The notes beneath the pieces were generated by a model. The model had not been told where the DNA came from. It worked only from the letters and a program-made list of their open reading frames with translations, and did not search any database. A program made the translations under genes and the position numbers. A DNA stretch of 9,890 nucleotides from Clostridiales bacterium (GTDB lineage: Bacteria > Bacillota > Clostridia > Lutisporales > Lutisporaceae), in the NCBI GenBank assembly GCA_012842725.1, contig DUSG01000097.1:1-9890 (forward strand), in the 5' to 3' direction. Positions 1 to 5,694 of the stretch are shown piece after piece (position 1 is the stretch's first letter; the number at the start of each line of letters is the position of its first letter).

Positions 1-38
1 ATAAAATCTGTAAGGAGAATATTTTATTAAATTAATGA

Positions 39-45
39 GGGGGAG
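39..45 (+). promoter_or_regulatory. Ribosome binding site deciding a GTG start
   Basis: A purine run GGGGGAG lies 7 bases before GTG at 53. The upstream in-frame ATG at 35 has only a TAAGGAGA about 17 bases away, which is too far. The GTG is therefore preferred for the flavin-reductase-like gene. Confidence 0.5.
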
Positions 46-52
46 AATACTT

Positions 53-586
53 GTGCATAGGGTTCATGATAATTTATTTAATGGAATAATTGCATTACCA
101 TCTTTTCCGGTTGTTTTTGTAACAGTAGACAGGAATATCATGGTAGCTGCAGCATTTCACTTTTACTCTTTTTGTCCTCCATCTGTAATGGTAGGAATTA
201 AACCTGAGAAATATACTTATGAGTTAATATCTAAGAAAAAAGAGTTTGGGATCAATATTCCGACAAAAGATCAGTTAGATAAGATACACATATGTGGTTC
301 CATCTCAGGAAGACATGAAGATAAATATAAAATAGCGGATTTGACACCAAAAAAGGGAAACAAGATAGATAGTTACATAATAGAGGAATGCCCTGTTAGT
401 CTTGAATGTAAGGTTGTTCATCAAATTGAATATGAAGGCAGTCACAAATGGTTTATTGGAGAGATAAAAGAGGTACATATAGACGACGAATATGTTCGAG
501 ATAGTGCATTGATGTTTTGGCTTGGGCAGTTTAGAACTGTAGGGGAAGTTATTGAAGGCGCAAGCAATAGCGAATTGCTGAGATAA
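53..586 (+). CDS. Flavin reductase-like (FMN-binding split barrel) protein
   Basis: This reads as a 177-residue protein of the flavin reductase / flavoredoxin-like family, which binds FMN in a split-barrel fold and passes electrons from NAD(P)H or other donors. What is seen: an N-terminal strand LPSFPVVFVTVD, then a segment ending FYSFCPPSVMVGIKPEKYTYELI, where the family typically has small residues and a PP turn before the 'V.I...S.T...I' flavin-contact region. Next is a KKKEFGINIP stretch and a C-terminal half with ECPVSLECKV and FIGEIKEVHID, the usual late barrel strands. The start is taken as GTG at 53 because of ribosome binding site spacing; ATG at 35 would add six residues. The 2H phosphoesterase follows about 50 bases downstream and may be co-transcribed. 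The substrate cannot be told. An alternative is a FMN-binding protein without reductase activity. Confidence 0.75.
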   Translation: MHRVHDNLFNGIIALPSFPVVFVTVDRNIMVAAAFHFYSFCPPSVMVGIKPEKYTYELISKKKEFGINIPTKDQLDKIHICGSISGRHEDKYKIADLTPKKGNKIDSYIIEECPVSLECKVVHQIEYEGSHKWFIGEIKEVHIDDEYVRDSALMFWLGQFRTVGEVIEGASNSELLR

Positions 587-635
587 AGACATGTATATTT
601 ACATATTATTTCATATAGAAAAGGAATGTCACAAG

Positions 636-1160
636 ATGGTAAAAAGGTGTATTATGATATTTCCGCAATTTAGTAATATGAGAGTAATTGATGAAATCAG
701 AAAGAAATATGACCCACTGGCAGGCCATGTTAGACCACATATTACACTTGTATTTCCTTTTTTAAGCGATATCAGTTCAGATAAACTGAGAGAACATATA
801 GTTAATGCCTTATCAGAAACAAAACCCTTCAAAATAGTACTGAAGGGAATTATACCTGTACAGTCATTGGGTAATTATCTTTTTCTTAATATAGAAAACG
901 GTAAAGAAGAGATAATTAATATTCATAAAAAACTTTATACAGGCATATTAGAACCTTACTTACCACAATGGTTGAAAGATTGTGAATATAATCCACATAT
1001 GACGGTAGGAAAAATTGAAGATGAAGAGGAATATAAAAATGCGGTTAATGAATTAAAGCATTTCAGTGATGTTTTTGAGACAGTTGTAAAAAAGATTAGT
1101 GTAGAGATTATAGACGATAATGAAGATTCCATCATAGAGATGGAAATAGATTTAAAGTAA
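636..1160 (+). CDS. 2'-5' RNA ligase family protein (2H phosphoesterase)
   Basis: A 174-residue member of the 2H phosphoesterase superfamily, whose members act on 2'-5' or cyclic phosphate linkages in RNA and nucleotides. Both signature H-x-T-h motifs are present: HITL at residues 35-38 and HMTV at residues 121-124, about 86 residues apart as expected for the two pseudo-symmetric lobes. Length is normal for the family (about 170-190). The start is set at ATG 636, preceded by AAGGA at 621-625; the frame stays open upstream to 591, but that extension has no binding site and looks non-family. The coding sequence stops only 12 bases before a tRNA-like 3' fragment, so if that fragment marks an element end, this is the last gene of the element. 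The substrate is unknown; the family call is secure. Confidence 0.85.
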   Translation: MVKRCIMIFPQFSNMRVIDEIRKKYDPLAGHVRPHITLVFPFLSDISSDKLREHIVNALSETKPFKIVLKGIIPVQSLGNYLFLNIENGKEEIINIHKKLYTGILEPYLPQWLKDCEYNPHMTVGKIEDEEEYKNAVNELKHFSDVFETVVKKISVEIIDDNEDSIIEMEIDLK

Positions 1161-1172
1161 TTGGTTGTTTTA

Positions 1173-1194
1173 GGTTCAAGTCCCATGCCAGCCA
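1173..1194 (+). other. tRNA 3'-end fragment (T-loop plus acceptor strand), possible attachment-site scar
   Basis: Twenty-two bases read as the 3' end of a tRNA. GG precedes a canonical T-loop TTCAAGT at 1175-1181, then CCCAT (positions 61-65), GCCAGCC (the 3' acceptor strand, 66-72) and A73. No CCA follows (the next bases are ATA). The 5' side of the T-stem (TTAGG, 1170-1174) pairs only in part with CCCAT, and no anticodon or D-arm lies upstream, where the 2H gene ends. So this is a fragment, not a gene. An intact donor would start GGCTGGC; I cannot assign the amino acid. Tyrosine-recombinase elements commonly leave such an end at the side opposite the intact tRNA. Confidence 0.65.
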
Positions 1195-1212
1195 ATATAC
1201 CTGTACGAAAGT

Positions 1213-1240
1213 AAACGGTAGATTAAGTCTACTGTTTTTT
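1213..1240 (+). terminator. Intrinsic terminator after the tRNA fragment
   Basis: A 10-bp stem (1213-1222 with 1228-1237, one G-U pair), a TTAAG loop and a T-run ending at 1240. It would end the 2H phosphoesterase transcript. Lying 18 bases after a tRNA-like end, it may originally have been the terminator of that tRNA gene. Confidence 0.75.
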
Positions 1241-1286
1241 GTACTTATGAACAGGGTGTTCATATATACTTGTTGTGTAATCGTAG

Positions 1287-1292
1287 TATAAT
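1287..1292 (+). promoter_or_regulatory. Putative -10 element upstream of the acetyltransferase pseudogene
   Basis: TATAAT about 44 bases before the ATG at 1336, just after the upstream terminator. No convincing -35 is found at 16-18 bp (the best is TATACT at 1264-1269), so this is a weak call. Confidence 0.3.
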
Positions 1293-1335
1293 GCAAATCA
1301 AATATTATTTATGTTTTATGAAAGAAGTTAGAATA

Positions 1336-1917
1336 ATGGATAGAAGCATTACAATGTGTATGGCAACTAAAGAAGATACAGAAGAAATTTTAAAGATATA
1401 TGCACCTTATGTAAAGAACACTGCAATTTCTTTTGAATATGATGTTCCTTCTGTTGAAGAGTTTGCTGAGCGAATTGATAAGATATCAAAAAAATATCCA
1501 TATATAGTTGCTATAAATAATATTGAGATTATTGGTTATGCATATGCTTCAACATTTAATGAGAGAGCTGCATATGATAGGTGCGTTGAAACTACTATAT
1601 ATATGAGATAGGATTGCAAAGGTAAAGGTGTAGGTAGAAAATTGTATTTAGCTTTGGAAGAAATATTAAAAAGACAAAATGTTCTTAACTTGTATGCGCG
1701 TATAGCATATACAGCTACTGAGGATGAAACTCTTACTAATGCCAGTACATATTTTCATGAGCGTTTAGGATATAAGAAGGTTGCACATTTTACAAAGTGC
1801 GGATACAAGTTCGGAAAATGGTATGATGTAGTTTGCATGGAGAAAATTATTGGAGAGCATTCTGCAAATCCAAAACCTTTTATTCCGATTACAGAATTGG
1901 AAGAATTACAATTATAA
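1336..1917 (+). pseudogene. Phosphinothricin-type GNAT N-acetyltransferase, interrupted by an in-frame TAG
   Basis: The two halves are in the same frame and join into one ~193-residue GNAT enzyme of the Pat/Bar type, which acetylates small amino-group substrates such as phosphinothricin or methionine sulfoximine using acetyl-CoA. The N-terminal half contains EEILKIYAPYV, ISFEYDVPS, GYAYASTFNERAAYD and VETTIYMR. The codon at 1609-1611 is TAG, and reading continues with DCKGKGVGRKLY, which is the acetyl-CoA binding Q/RxxGxG/A loop. The C-terminal half has FHERLGYKKV, CGYKFGKWYD and MEKIIG, all typical of the family. A single AAG-to-TAG change would explain the break; no bases are gained or lost. 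The start is ATG 1336 with AAAGAAG 9 bases before. The first fragment lacks the cofactor loop, so no active enzyme is expected unless the TAG is a sequencing error or is read through. Confidence 0.85.
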
Positions 1918-1972
1918 AATTAAAAAGACAATAGAGGTTGAAGAAAGTATATATTTATGCTAAACATAATTG

Positions 1973-1978
1973 TATAAT
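1973..1978 (+). promoter_or_regulatory. Putative -10 element upstream of the DUF5694-like gene
   Basis: TATAAT preceded directly by TG, 98 bases before ATG 2076. The -35 region at 17 bp (TATATT, 1950-1955) is poor. The remaining gap (1918-2075) holds nothing else I can identify. Confidence 0.3.
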
Positions 1979-2075
1979 GTTAATAAATGGATAGTTTTTA
2001 CATTAATGCAAGAGGAGCATGGAATATCTGTTAAGCAAAGTAAAAATTATTTTTTTGGGTGAGGGGGCAAAATAA

Positions 2076-2795
2076 ATGGACAAGCCCAAAATAATGATAC
2101 TTGGAACATTTCATATGGCTAGTTATAAGAGTTTGTATAACTTAAATCTTGATGACCTTATGAGTGATAAAAGGCAGAATGAGATAAAAGAACTTGTTGA
2201 TAAGATTAAAAAGTTTGAACCTACAAAAATAGCTGTTGAACATGAATATAAGTATGAAGATGAGCTAAATGCCAAATATACTAAATTTGTTAATGGAGAA
2301 ATGGATTTAGAAATACACGAATCACATCAAATCGCATTTAGACTAGCTAAGTCTTTGGGACATAAAAGGATATATGCAGTTGATTGGATGGAGAAAGGGG
2401 CAGGAACCTGCTTAATAGTTGAGGTTTACGAATATACCATGAAAGAGCAACCGCAATTTCTGAACTTTTTTGATGATTTAAGTTTTATCCCTGAAGGAAA
2501 TTATACAATATCTGATATACATCGCTTTTTCAATGAAAAGGAATATATAACGAAAACACATAAGTCTTATATTAATATGGCCAGAATTGGAATCAATGAT
2601 GGGTATAAGGGAATGGGTTGGCTCATATGGTGGTATCAAAGAAATCTTATTATATTGGCTCATTTATCCCAAATGATTGAAGATTCAAATGACAGGATTT
2701 TTTTATTGATTGGTGCTGGGCATGTAGGAATATTAACTAATTTTCTTAATGAAAGCGGATTGTTTGAAGTTGTCGACCCATTAGATTATTTATAG
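2076..2795 (+). CDS. DUF5694-like protein (TraB/ChaN-like fold suspected)
   Basis: A 239-residue soluble protein with no signal peptide. It opens MILGTFHMA (His13), followed by a basic helix and KIAVEHEY (Glu55). Near the end comes the hydrophobic strand IFLLIGAGHVGIL (His216) and a final FEVVDPLDYL. This pattern of an N-terminal G-T-F-H, a middle AVE and a late GAGH is what I recall of DUF5694 proteins, which resemble TraB/PrgY/GumN and ChaN-type putative metal-dependent hydrolases. Conserved His and Glu suggest metal binding, but no biochemical role is established and I do not assign one. The start is supported by AGGGGG at 2062-2067, 8 bases before ATG. The nucleosidase-like gene follows 64 bases later and may share its transcript. 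Confidence 0.65.
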   Translation: MDKPKIMILGTFHMASYKSLYNLNLDDLMSDKRQNEIKELVDKIKKFEPTKIAVEHEYKYEDELNAKYTKFVNGEMDLEIHESHQIAFRLAKSLGHKRIYAVDWMEKGAGTCLIVEVYEYTMKEQPQFLNFFDDLSFIPEGNYTISDIHRFFNEKEYITKTHKSYINMARIGINDGYKGMGWLIWWYQRNLIILAHLSQMIEDSNDRIFLLIGAGHVGILTNFLNESGLFEVVDPLDYL

Positions 2796-2844
2796 AGTGC
2801 ATATCTTTTAACTTTTAGTGGAGATACAGTGATATTTAATACTT

Positions 2845-2851
2845 AAGGAGG
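2845..2851 (+). promoter_or_regulatory. Ribosome binding site selecting a TTG start
   Basis: AAGGAGG is 8 bases before TTG at 2860 but only 2 bases before the alternative in-frame TTG at 2854, so 2860 is chosen. Confidence 0.65.
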
Positions 2852-2859
2852 ACTTGAGG

Positions 2860-3594
2860 TTGAAACCCTTACTTAAAGTAGGAATTATCTGCCCGTGTAA
2901 AATCGAGTATGATAAATGCAAATCGATTTTAAATTTATCAAATGAAACTAACCTAAATGGAAGAACTGTAAGCTCGAAAAAGTATAAATCATGCGAAGTA
3001 ATAGCTGTATTTGCAGGACCGGGCAAGATACAGTGTGCTTCAGCAACACAGTTAGTTATTGATAAGTTTAATGTAGATATGATAATTGATGTTGGGGGAG
3101 TAGGTTCCCTAGTTGATGAGTTAGTATATAACGATATAATTGTTGCAAAAGAAGTATATGAATATGATGTTTGTGAAATTGAAGATTATCTTAAGTTTAA
3201 GGATGAGTTAACAAGCAGGACTATTTTAAGTAATATCTCAAATGAAAAAAATGAGCATTTTGAGAAGGTATTGATAGATAAATTAAGTGCAATTGATGTA
3301 AATATAAAATTCGGTAATATTGCAAGCGGTGAAAAAACAGTAAAAGATAAAATGACAAGAGATAAGTTACATAGTTTATTAAATGCTCATGCATGCGATT
3401 GGGAGACATCTTCAGTAATAAAAACTGCAAATTTGAATGATATTAAAGCGCTATCGATAAGAGTAATTACAGACAATGCAGACGAGAAAATGGAAAAGGA
3501 CTTTTATGAAAACTGGGGTAATGCTTTAGAAAAGCTATATACGGTATTAAACAAAATGTTTGAAGAAAGCTTATTGAATGATTTGGTCGATTAG
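2860..3594 (+). CDS. MTA/SAH nucleosidase-like protein (nucleoside phosphorylase superfamily)
   Basis: A 244-residue cytoplasmic protein starting at TTG. It resembles 5'-methylthioadenosine/S-adenosylhomocysteine nucleosidase, which removes adenine from these S-adenosylmethionine by-products. Aligned by eye to the E. coli enzyme: KVGIICPCKIE places Glu16 at the catalytic acid Glu12; IIDVGGVGSL matches the N-x-G-x-A-G-G region with changes; IASGEKTV matches the SGD loop; DWE (Trp181, Glu182) matches the ribose-binding Met-Glu pair with Met replaced by Trp; and RVITDNADE places Asp205 at the catalytic Asp197. Both catalytic acids are kept, so activity is likely, but the base and 5'-substituent pockets differ, and it may be a paralogue with another nucleoside substrate. 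Two terminator-like hairpins follow the gene. Confidence 0.8.
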   Translation: MKPLLKVGIICPCKIEYDKCKSILNLSNETNLNGRTVSSKKYKSCEVIAVFAGPGKIQCASATQLVIDKFNVDMIIDVGGVGSLVDELVYNDIIVAKEVYEYDVCEIEDYLKFKDELTSRTILSNISNEKNEHFEKVLIDKLSAIDVNIKFGNIASGEKTVKDKMTRDKLHSLLNAHACDWETSSVIKTANLNDIKALSIRVITDNADEKMEKDFYENWGNALEKLYTVLNKMFEESLLNDLVD

Positions 3595-3632
3595 CGAGAG
3601 TTTGAAAGATGCATTGATATAGTTTAAAATTT

Positions 3633-3660
3633 GATAATGATTTTTTCATTATTCTTTTTT
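3633..3660 (+). terminator. Intrinsic terminator of the nucleosidase-like gene
   Basis: An 8-bp stem (3633-3640 with 3646-3653, one G-U pair), a five-T loop and six Ts at 3655-3660. The stem is AT-rich, so moderately strong. Confidence 0.65.
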
Positions 3661-3673
3661 GCTGTATTACATA

Positions 3674-3699
3674 AGTAAAATATGATTTTACTATTTTTT
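3674..3699 (+). terminator. Second, tandem terminator-like hairpin
   Basis: A perfect 8-bp stem (3674-3681 with 3685-3692), a 3-base loop and a downstream run of six Ts. It lies 14 bases after the previous terminator and is probably a backup. Confidence 0.5.
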
Positions 3700-3776
3700 A
3701 TTAGAAATTAAGTTTTGATAAAAGGGTCTATCAATAGAAATGAAAAATAATCCTCTTGTCGGGAGGAAGACATTAC

Positions 3777-4367
3777 ATGAGAATCTTAATCAGTATTTTT
3801 ATTAGCTATATAGCATTATATTCAGTTATATACCTGCATGAGGTGGGGCATGCATTATTTTATTATATTTATGGCTGCAAGAAAAAATGATATCAGGTAA
3901 CCGTAAAACCATATTTATTCTTTTCAACACCATTGCCTATCGATACGGATAAAGCTAAACTTTTATCAAAATCGCAGAATATTTTTATTGCATCAGCAGG
4001 AGTAATGGTTAATTTATTATTTGCTATAATATCATTTCTCATATTGTATAAGCTAAATTCAAATTATTATATTGAACTATTTTTATACCAGTTTTCAACA
4101 CTACACTTGGGCGAAGCTATAAGTTATCTGGTTGTAGGCAATATTTATCTGGTAAGTGATATGAAGACTATAGCAATGTTAAACCCAAATCTCAGGTTGT
4201 TTGGCTTTATAATCGGTTTATTAGCTTTGCTTATGTATGTATTTATCTTAATCCGCATTCCGGATGAATATAAGTTAATAGTAATATTATTTAATATTAT
4301 AACAATTTCATTTATGTGTATTGGTAGAATAGTATTTACTTATTTACTAAAGAAAGATAGGGCATAG
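3777..4367 (+). pseudogene. Small M50-like membrane zinc metalloprotease, interrupted by an in-frame TGA
   Basis: The frame from ATG 3777 (GGAGG at 3762-3766, 10 bases before) encodes an N-terminal membrane segment ending in HEVGH (residues 21-25), the HExxH zinc motif of site-2-protease-type M50 peptidases. It is stopped by TGA at codon 38 (3888-3890). The same frame then runs on to TAG at 4365-4367 with family features: IASAGVMVNLLFAII, like the M50 'aGPxxN' membrane segment; NIYLVSDM, where the third zinc-binding Asp would lie; and two further membrane segments. The joined length of about 196 residues is normal for the small M50-like proteins. A TGG-to-TGA change would suffice. Without the break the product would cleave or process membrane or lipoprotein substrates. 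The part after the stop could in principle restart at TTG 3933, but it would lack the zinc motif. Confidence 0.8.
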
Positions 4368-4368
4368 A

Positions 4369-4393
4369 CATATTGGAGGGACAATGCTATGAA
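4369..4393 (+). repeat. Copy 1 of a duplicated translation-initiation leader
   Basis: A 25-base stretch with GGAGGG at 4375-4380, then ATGCTATGAA. It matches 22 of 25 bases at 4762-4786. In both copies an ATG 3 bases after the GGAGGG opens a two-codon frame (ATG-CTR-TGA) whose stop overlaps the real start codon, which is 8 bases after the binding site. Confidence 0.7.
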
Positions 4394-4751
4394 TACGTAT
4401 TCAAATGAAGAGTTGATGGAAGCGCTAAAGGTTGTAATTTCAACTATAAGCAAATGTGAAAAGATGCAGCCAAAGTTTCCTGAGGGAACATCTCAACATA
4501 CATTGCTTAAGAATAGGATTAAAGCGCTATATATTTCAAAGTCACTAATAACAGGTGAAAATGTTACGGACAAATATACGAAAGAAGAATTAGCTGAAGC
4601 ATTGGCACCAATATCTTCAATTATCAGCAAATGTGAAAAAGCACAGCAAAAATTTAAAGAGGGCACCGCTCATCATACTCGCTTTAAAAATATAATAAAA
4701 GCGATGAATATTTCAAAACAACTAATAACAGATGAAATTAATAAAAATTGA
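4389..4751 (+). CDS. Uncharacterised two-repeat helical protein
   Basis: A 120-residue hydrophilic, lysine-rich protein with no signal or membrane segment. It is two copies of one unit: residues 4-55 and 63-114 align without gaps, and by my count 33 of 52 positions are identical. The shared pattern is EEL.EAL, then ISKCEK.Q.KF.EGT, then HT..KN.IKA, and lastly ISK.LIT. Each unit looks like two or three helices and keeps one Cys (residues 23 and 82) and one His in the HT turn. I recall similar single or tandem units in clostridial hypothetical proteins but know no function. It starts 21 bases after the broken metalloprotease gene and 30 bases before the lipoprotein gene, so the three probably form one transcript. 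Confidence 0.8.
   Translation: MNTYSNEELMEALKVVISTISKCEKMQPKFPEGTSQHTLLKNRIKALYISKSLITGENVTDKYTKEELAEALAPISSIISKCEKAQQKFKEGTAHHTRFKNIIKAMNISKQLITDEINKN
4398..4730 (+). repeat. Tandem coding duplication, period 177 bases
   Basis: Codons at 4398-4553 and 4575-4730 encode the two homologous units. The DNA copies have diverged at many silent and non-silent sites, although blocks such as AGCAAATGTGAAAA are shared. The duplication is old and maintained at protein level. Confidence 0.85.
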
Positions 4752-4761
4752 AGTCATGTAA

Positions 4762-4786
4762 TATATTGGAGGGAAAATGCTGTGAA
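4762..4786 (+). repeat. Copy 2 of the duplicated translation-initiation leader
   Basis: Matches 4369-4393 at 22 of 25 bases. GGAGGG is at 4768-4773, the mini-frame ATG-CTG-TGA runs 4777-4785, and the true start is GTG at 4782, 8 bases after the binding site. Confidence 0.7.
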
Positions 4787-5402
4787 AAAGATTATCAGGG
4801 TTATGGCTATTTTTTTAATTTTACTGAGTCTTGCAGCTTGCAGTAATTCAGAAGTTCCTACAACAGAAGAAGTGGAAGAAGTTCCAGCTGCCGAAGAAGA
4901 AGTGAAAGAAGTATCTACAGCTCAAGAAGCGACAATAGTTCCGACAGATGAAGAAGTGAAGCTAGCATATGAGAAGGCAAGAGAAGCATATTCCTGGTTT
5001 GATTTAACTACGATGTACTCTGATGGGAGTAGCCAAACAGAATATAACGGAAATATATATGTGAAAGTAAATCAAGAAGGATTCGAATCTTTATCTGATC
5101 TGGAATCATATCTGCATACCCTTTTTTCTGATGACATAGTAGATTCTCTTCTGGCAACCAATCGATATATAGATATAGATGGTGCTTTATATGCTTTACC
5201 TGCTGATAGAGGAACTAATATTTTTGCTGGGGAAGAACACCATAAAATAATCCGTGAAAGTGATAAAAAAATAATATATGAAGTGACTGTTGATATATTA
5301 GATGAAAATTTTGAAAAGGTTGTGGATGAAGAGGTTTATTCATTTGCATATGAATTGATAGGTGACAAGTGGGTATTCACTAATTTCAGTCTTGTCAGAT
5401 AA
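4782..5402 (+). CDS. Lipoprotein with probable IseA-like (DL-endopeptidase inhibitor) domain
   Basis: A 206-residue secreted lipoprotein. The N-terminus is MKKIIR, a hydrophobic stretch and the lipobox LAAC with the lipidated Cys at 20. An acidic, low-complexity linker rich in E, V and T spans about residues 22-58, which would hold the domain away from the membrane. The rest (about 60-206) contains AYSWFDLTTM, NIYVKVN, a LESYLHTLFSDDIV segment, a YIDIDGALYALPADRGT turn and a C-terminal strand pair ending WVFTNFSLVR. This looks like the IseA/YoeB family, whose B. subtilis member inhibits peptidoglycan DL-endopeptidases, but that match is by eye and only moderately sure. The lipoprotein call itself is firm. 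It starts with GTG. No terminator is visible before the next promoter. Confidence 0.8.
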   Translation: MKKIIRVMAIFLILLSLAACSNSEVPTTEEVEEVPAAEEEVKEVSTAQEATIVPTDEEVKLAYEKAREAYSWFDLTTMYSDGSSQTEYNGNIYVKVNQEGFESLSDLESYLHTLFSDDIVDSLLATNRYIDIDGALYALPADRGTNIFAGEEHHKIIRESDKKIIYEVTVDILDENFEKVVDEEVYSFAYELIGDKWVFTNFSLVR

Positions 5403-5454
5403 TGGTCAAATCTAATATTAACACACCATAACTATAATTAAATTTGATAAAAAA

Positions 5455-5483
5455 TTGACAATTTCCCATTATTGTAATATAAT
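5455..5483 (+). promoter_or_regulatory. Consensus sigma-A-type promoter of the hydrogenase maturation operon
   Basis: TTGACA at 5455-5460, a spacer of exactly 17 bases, and TATAAT at 5478-5483. Both hexamers match the consensus perfectly. Transcription should begin near 5490, giving a leader of about 219 bases before the first gene. Such a strong promoter suggests control is exercised in the leader. Confidence 0.88.
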
Positions 5484-5609
5484 GAATAATGAAGAGGTAA
5501 AAGTTAGAATTTAATATATGGTAAACGCTGTGTATCTGCTTGCAGTTTCTATGCTTGGGGATACAGAGCTGTTTGGTTACCTGACCGCAAGGTGCTTCTG
5601 AGCGGAAAG

Positions 5610-5642
5610 GCGCGCATATCAGTATGTGTGTTCTGTTTTTTT
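5610..5642 (+). terminator. Leader terminator hairpin with seven-T tail
   Basis: Stem 5610-5618 with 5623-5631 (9 bp, three G-U pairs), loop TCAG, then TCTG and seven Ts at 5636-5642. The weak G-U-rich stem fits a conditional rather than a constitutive terminator. Confidence 0.5.
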
Positions 5643-5648
5643 GCCGTT

Positions 5649-5685
5649 AACTCCCTTTCCGCTTATGGTGAGCGGGAAGGGAGTT
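5649..5685 (+). promoter_or_regulatory. 15-bp hairpin before the first hyd-operon gene
   Basis: Bases 5649-5663 pair with 5671-5685 (15 bp, one G-U), with a 7-base loop. What follows is TATGATTTT rather than a clean T-run, and the ribosome binding site starts 9 bases later. It may be a second, weaker terminator, an RNA-stability element, or part of the switch. Its 5' arm also pairs with 5601-5610. Confidence 0.65.
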
Positions 5686-5694
5686 TATGATTTT

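Larger units (their letters stand above)
5490..5685 (+). ncRNA. Structured 5' leader, candidate riboswitch or attenuator of the hyd operon
   Basis: The 5' part can fold as follows: GGTAA (5520-5524) with TTACC (5577-5581), enclosing a 10-bp arm 5527-5536 with 5560-5569 that has one G-G mismatch; then a small stem CCGC (5585-5588) with GCGG (5602-5605). A terminator hairpin with a seven-T run follows (5610-5642), then a 15-bp hairpin (5649-5685). AGCGGAAAGG at 5601-5610 is fully complementary to CCTTTCCGCT at 5654-5663, so it can pair with the 5' arm of the last hairpin instead of with CCGC. These exclusive pairings are typical of transcription attenuation. I do not recognise a known class; there is no T-box, cobalamin, SAM or TPP signature. 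The genes served suggest sensing of a ligand tied to Fe-S or hydrogenase status, which is inference. Confidence 0.6.

Noticed and set aside
956..1195. Minus-strand open frame starting MAGMGLEP
   Set aside because: It begins in the antisense of the tRNA fragment, a well-known source of false genes, and otherwise overlaps the well-supported 2H phosphoesterase gene.
1609..1611. Pyrrolysine insertion at TAG
   Set aside because: Several intact genes in the window end in TAG (at 2795, 3594, 7431 and 9803), and the enzyme family does not use pyrrolysine; a nonsense mutation is simpler.
3714..3743. Promoter for the metalloprotease gene (TTGATA at 3715)
   Set aside because: At 17 bp the -10 position reads AAATGA, which is too poor, and no better pair was found in the gap.
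3888..3890. UGA read as tryptophan in this organism
   Set aside because: The 120-residue repeat protein ends naturally at TGA (4749-4751), so UGA works as a stop here.
3888..3920. Selenocysteine at the TGA of the metalloprotease gene
   Set aside because: No stable hairpin of bacterial SECIS type follows the TGA (only a 3-bp GGT-A-ACC), and M50-like proteins are not known as selenoproteins.
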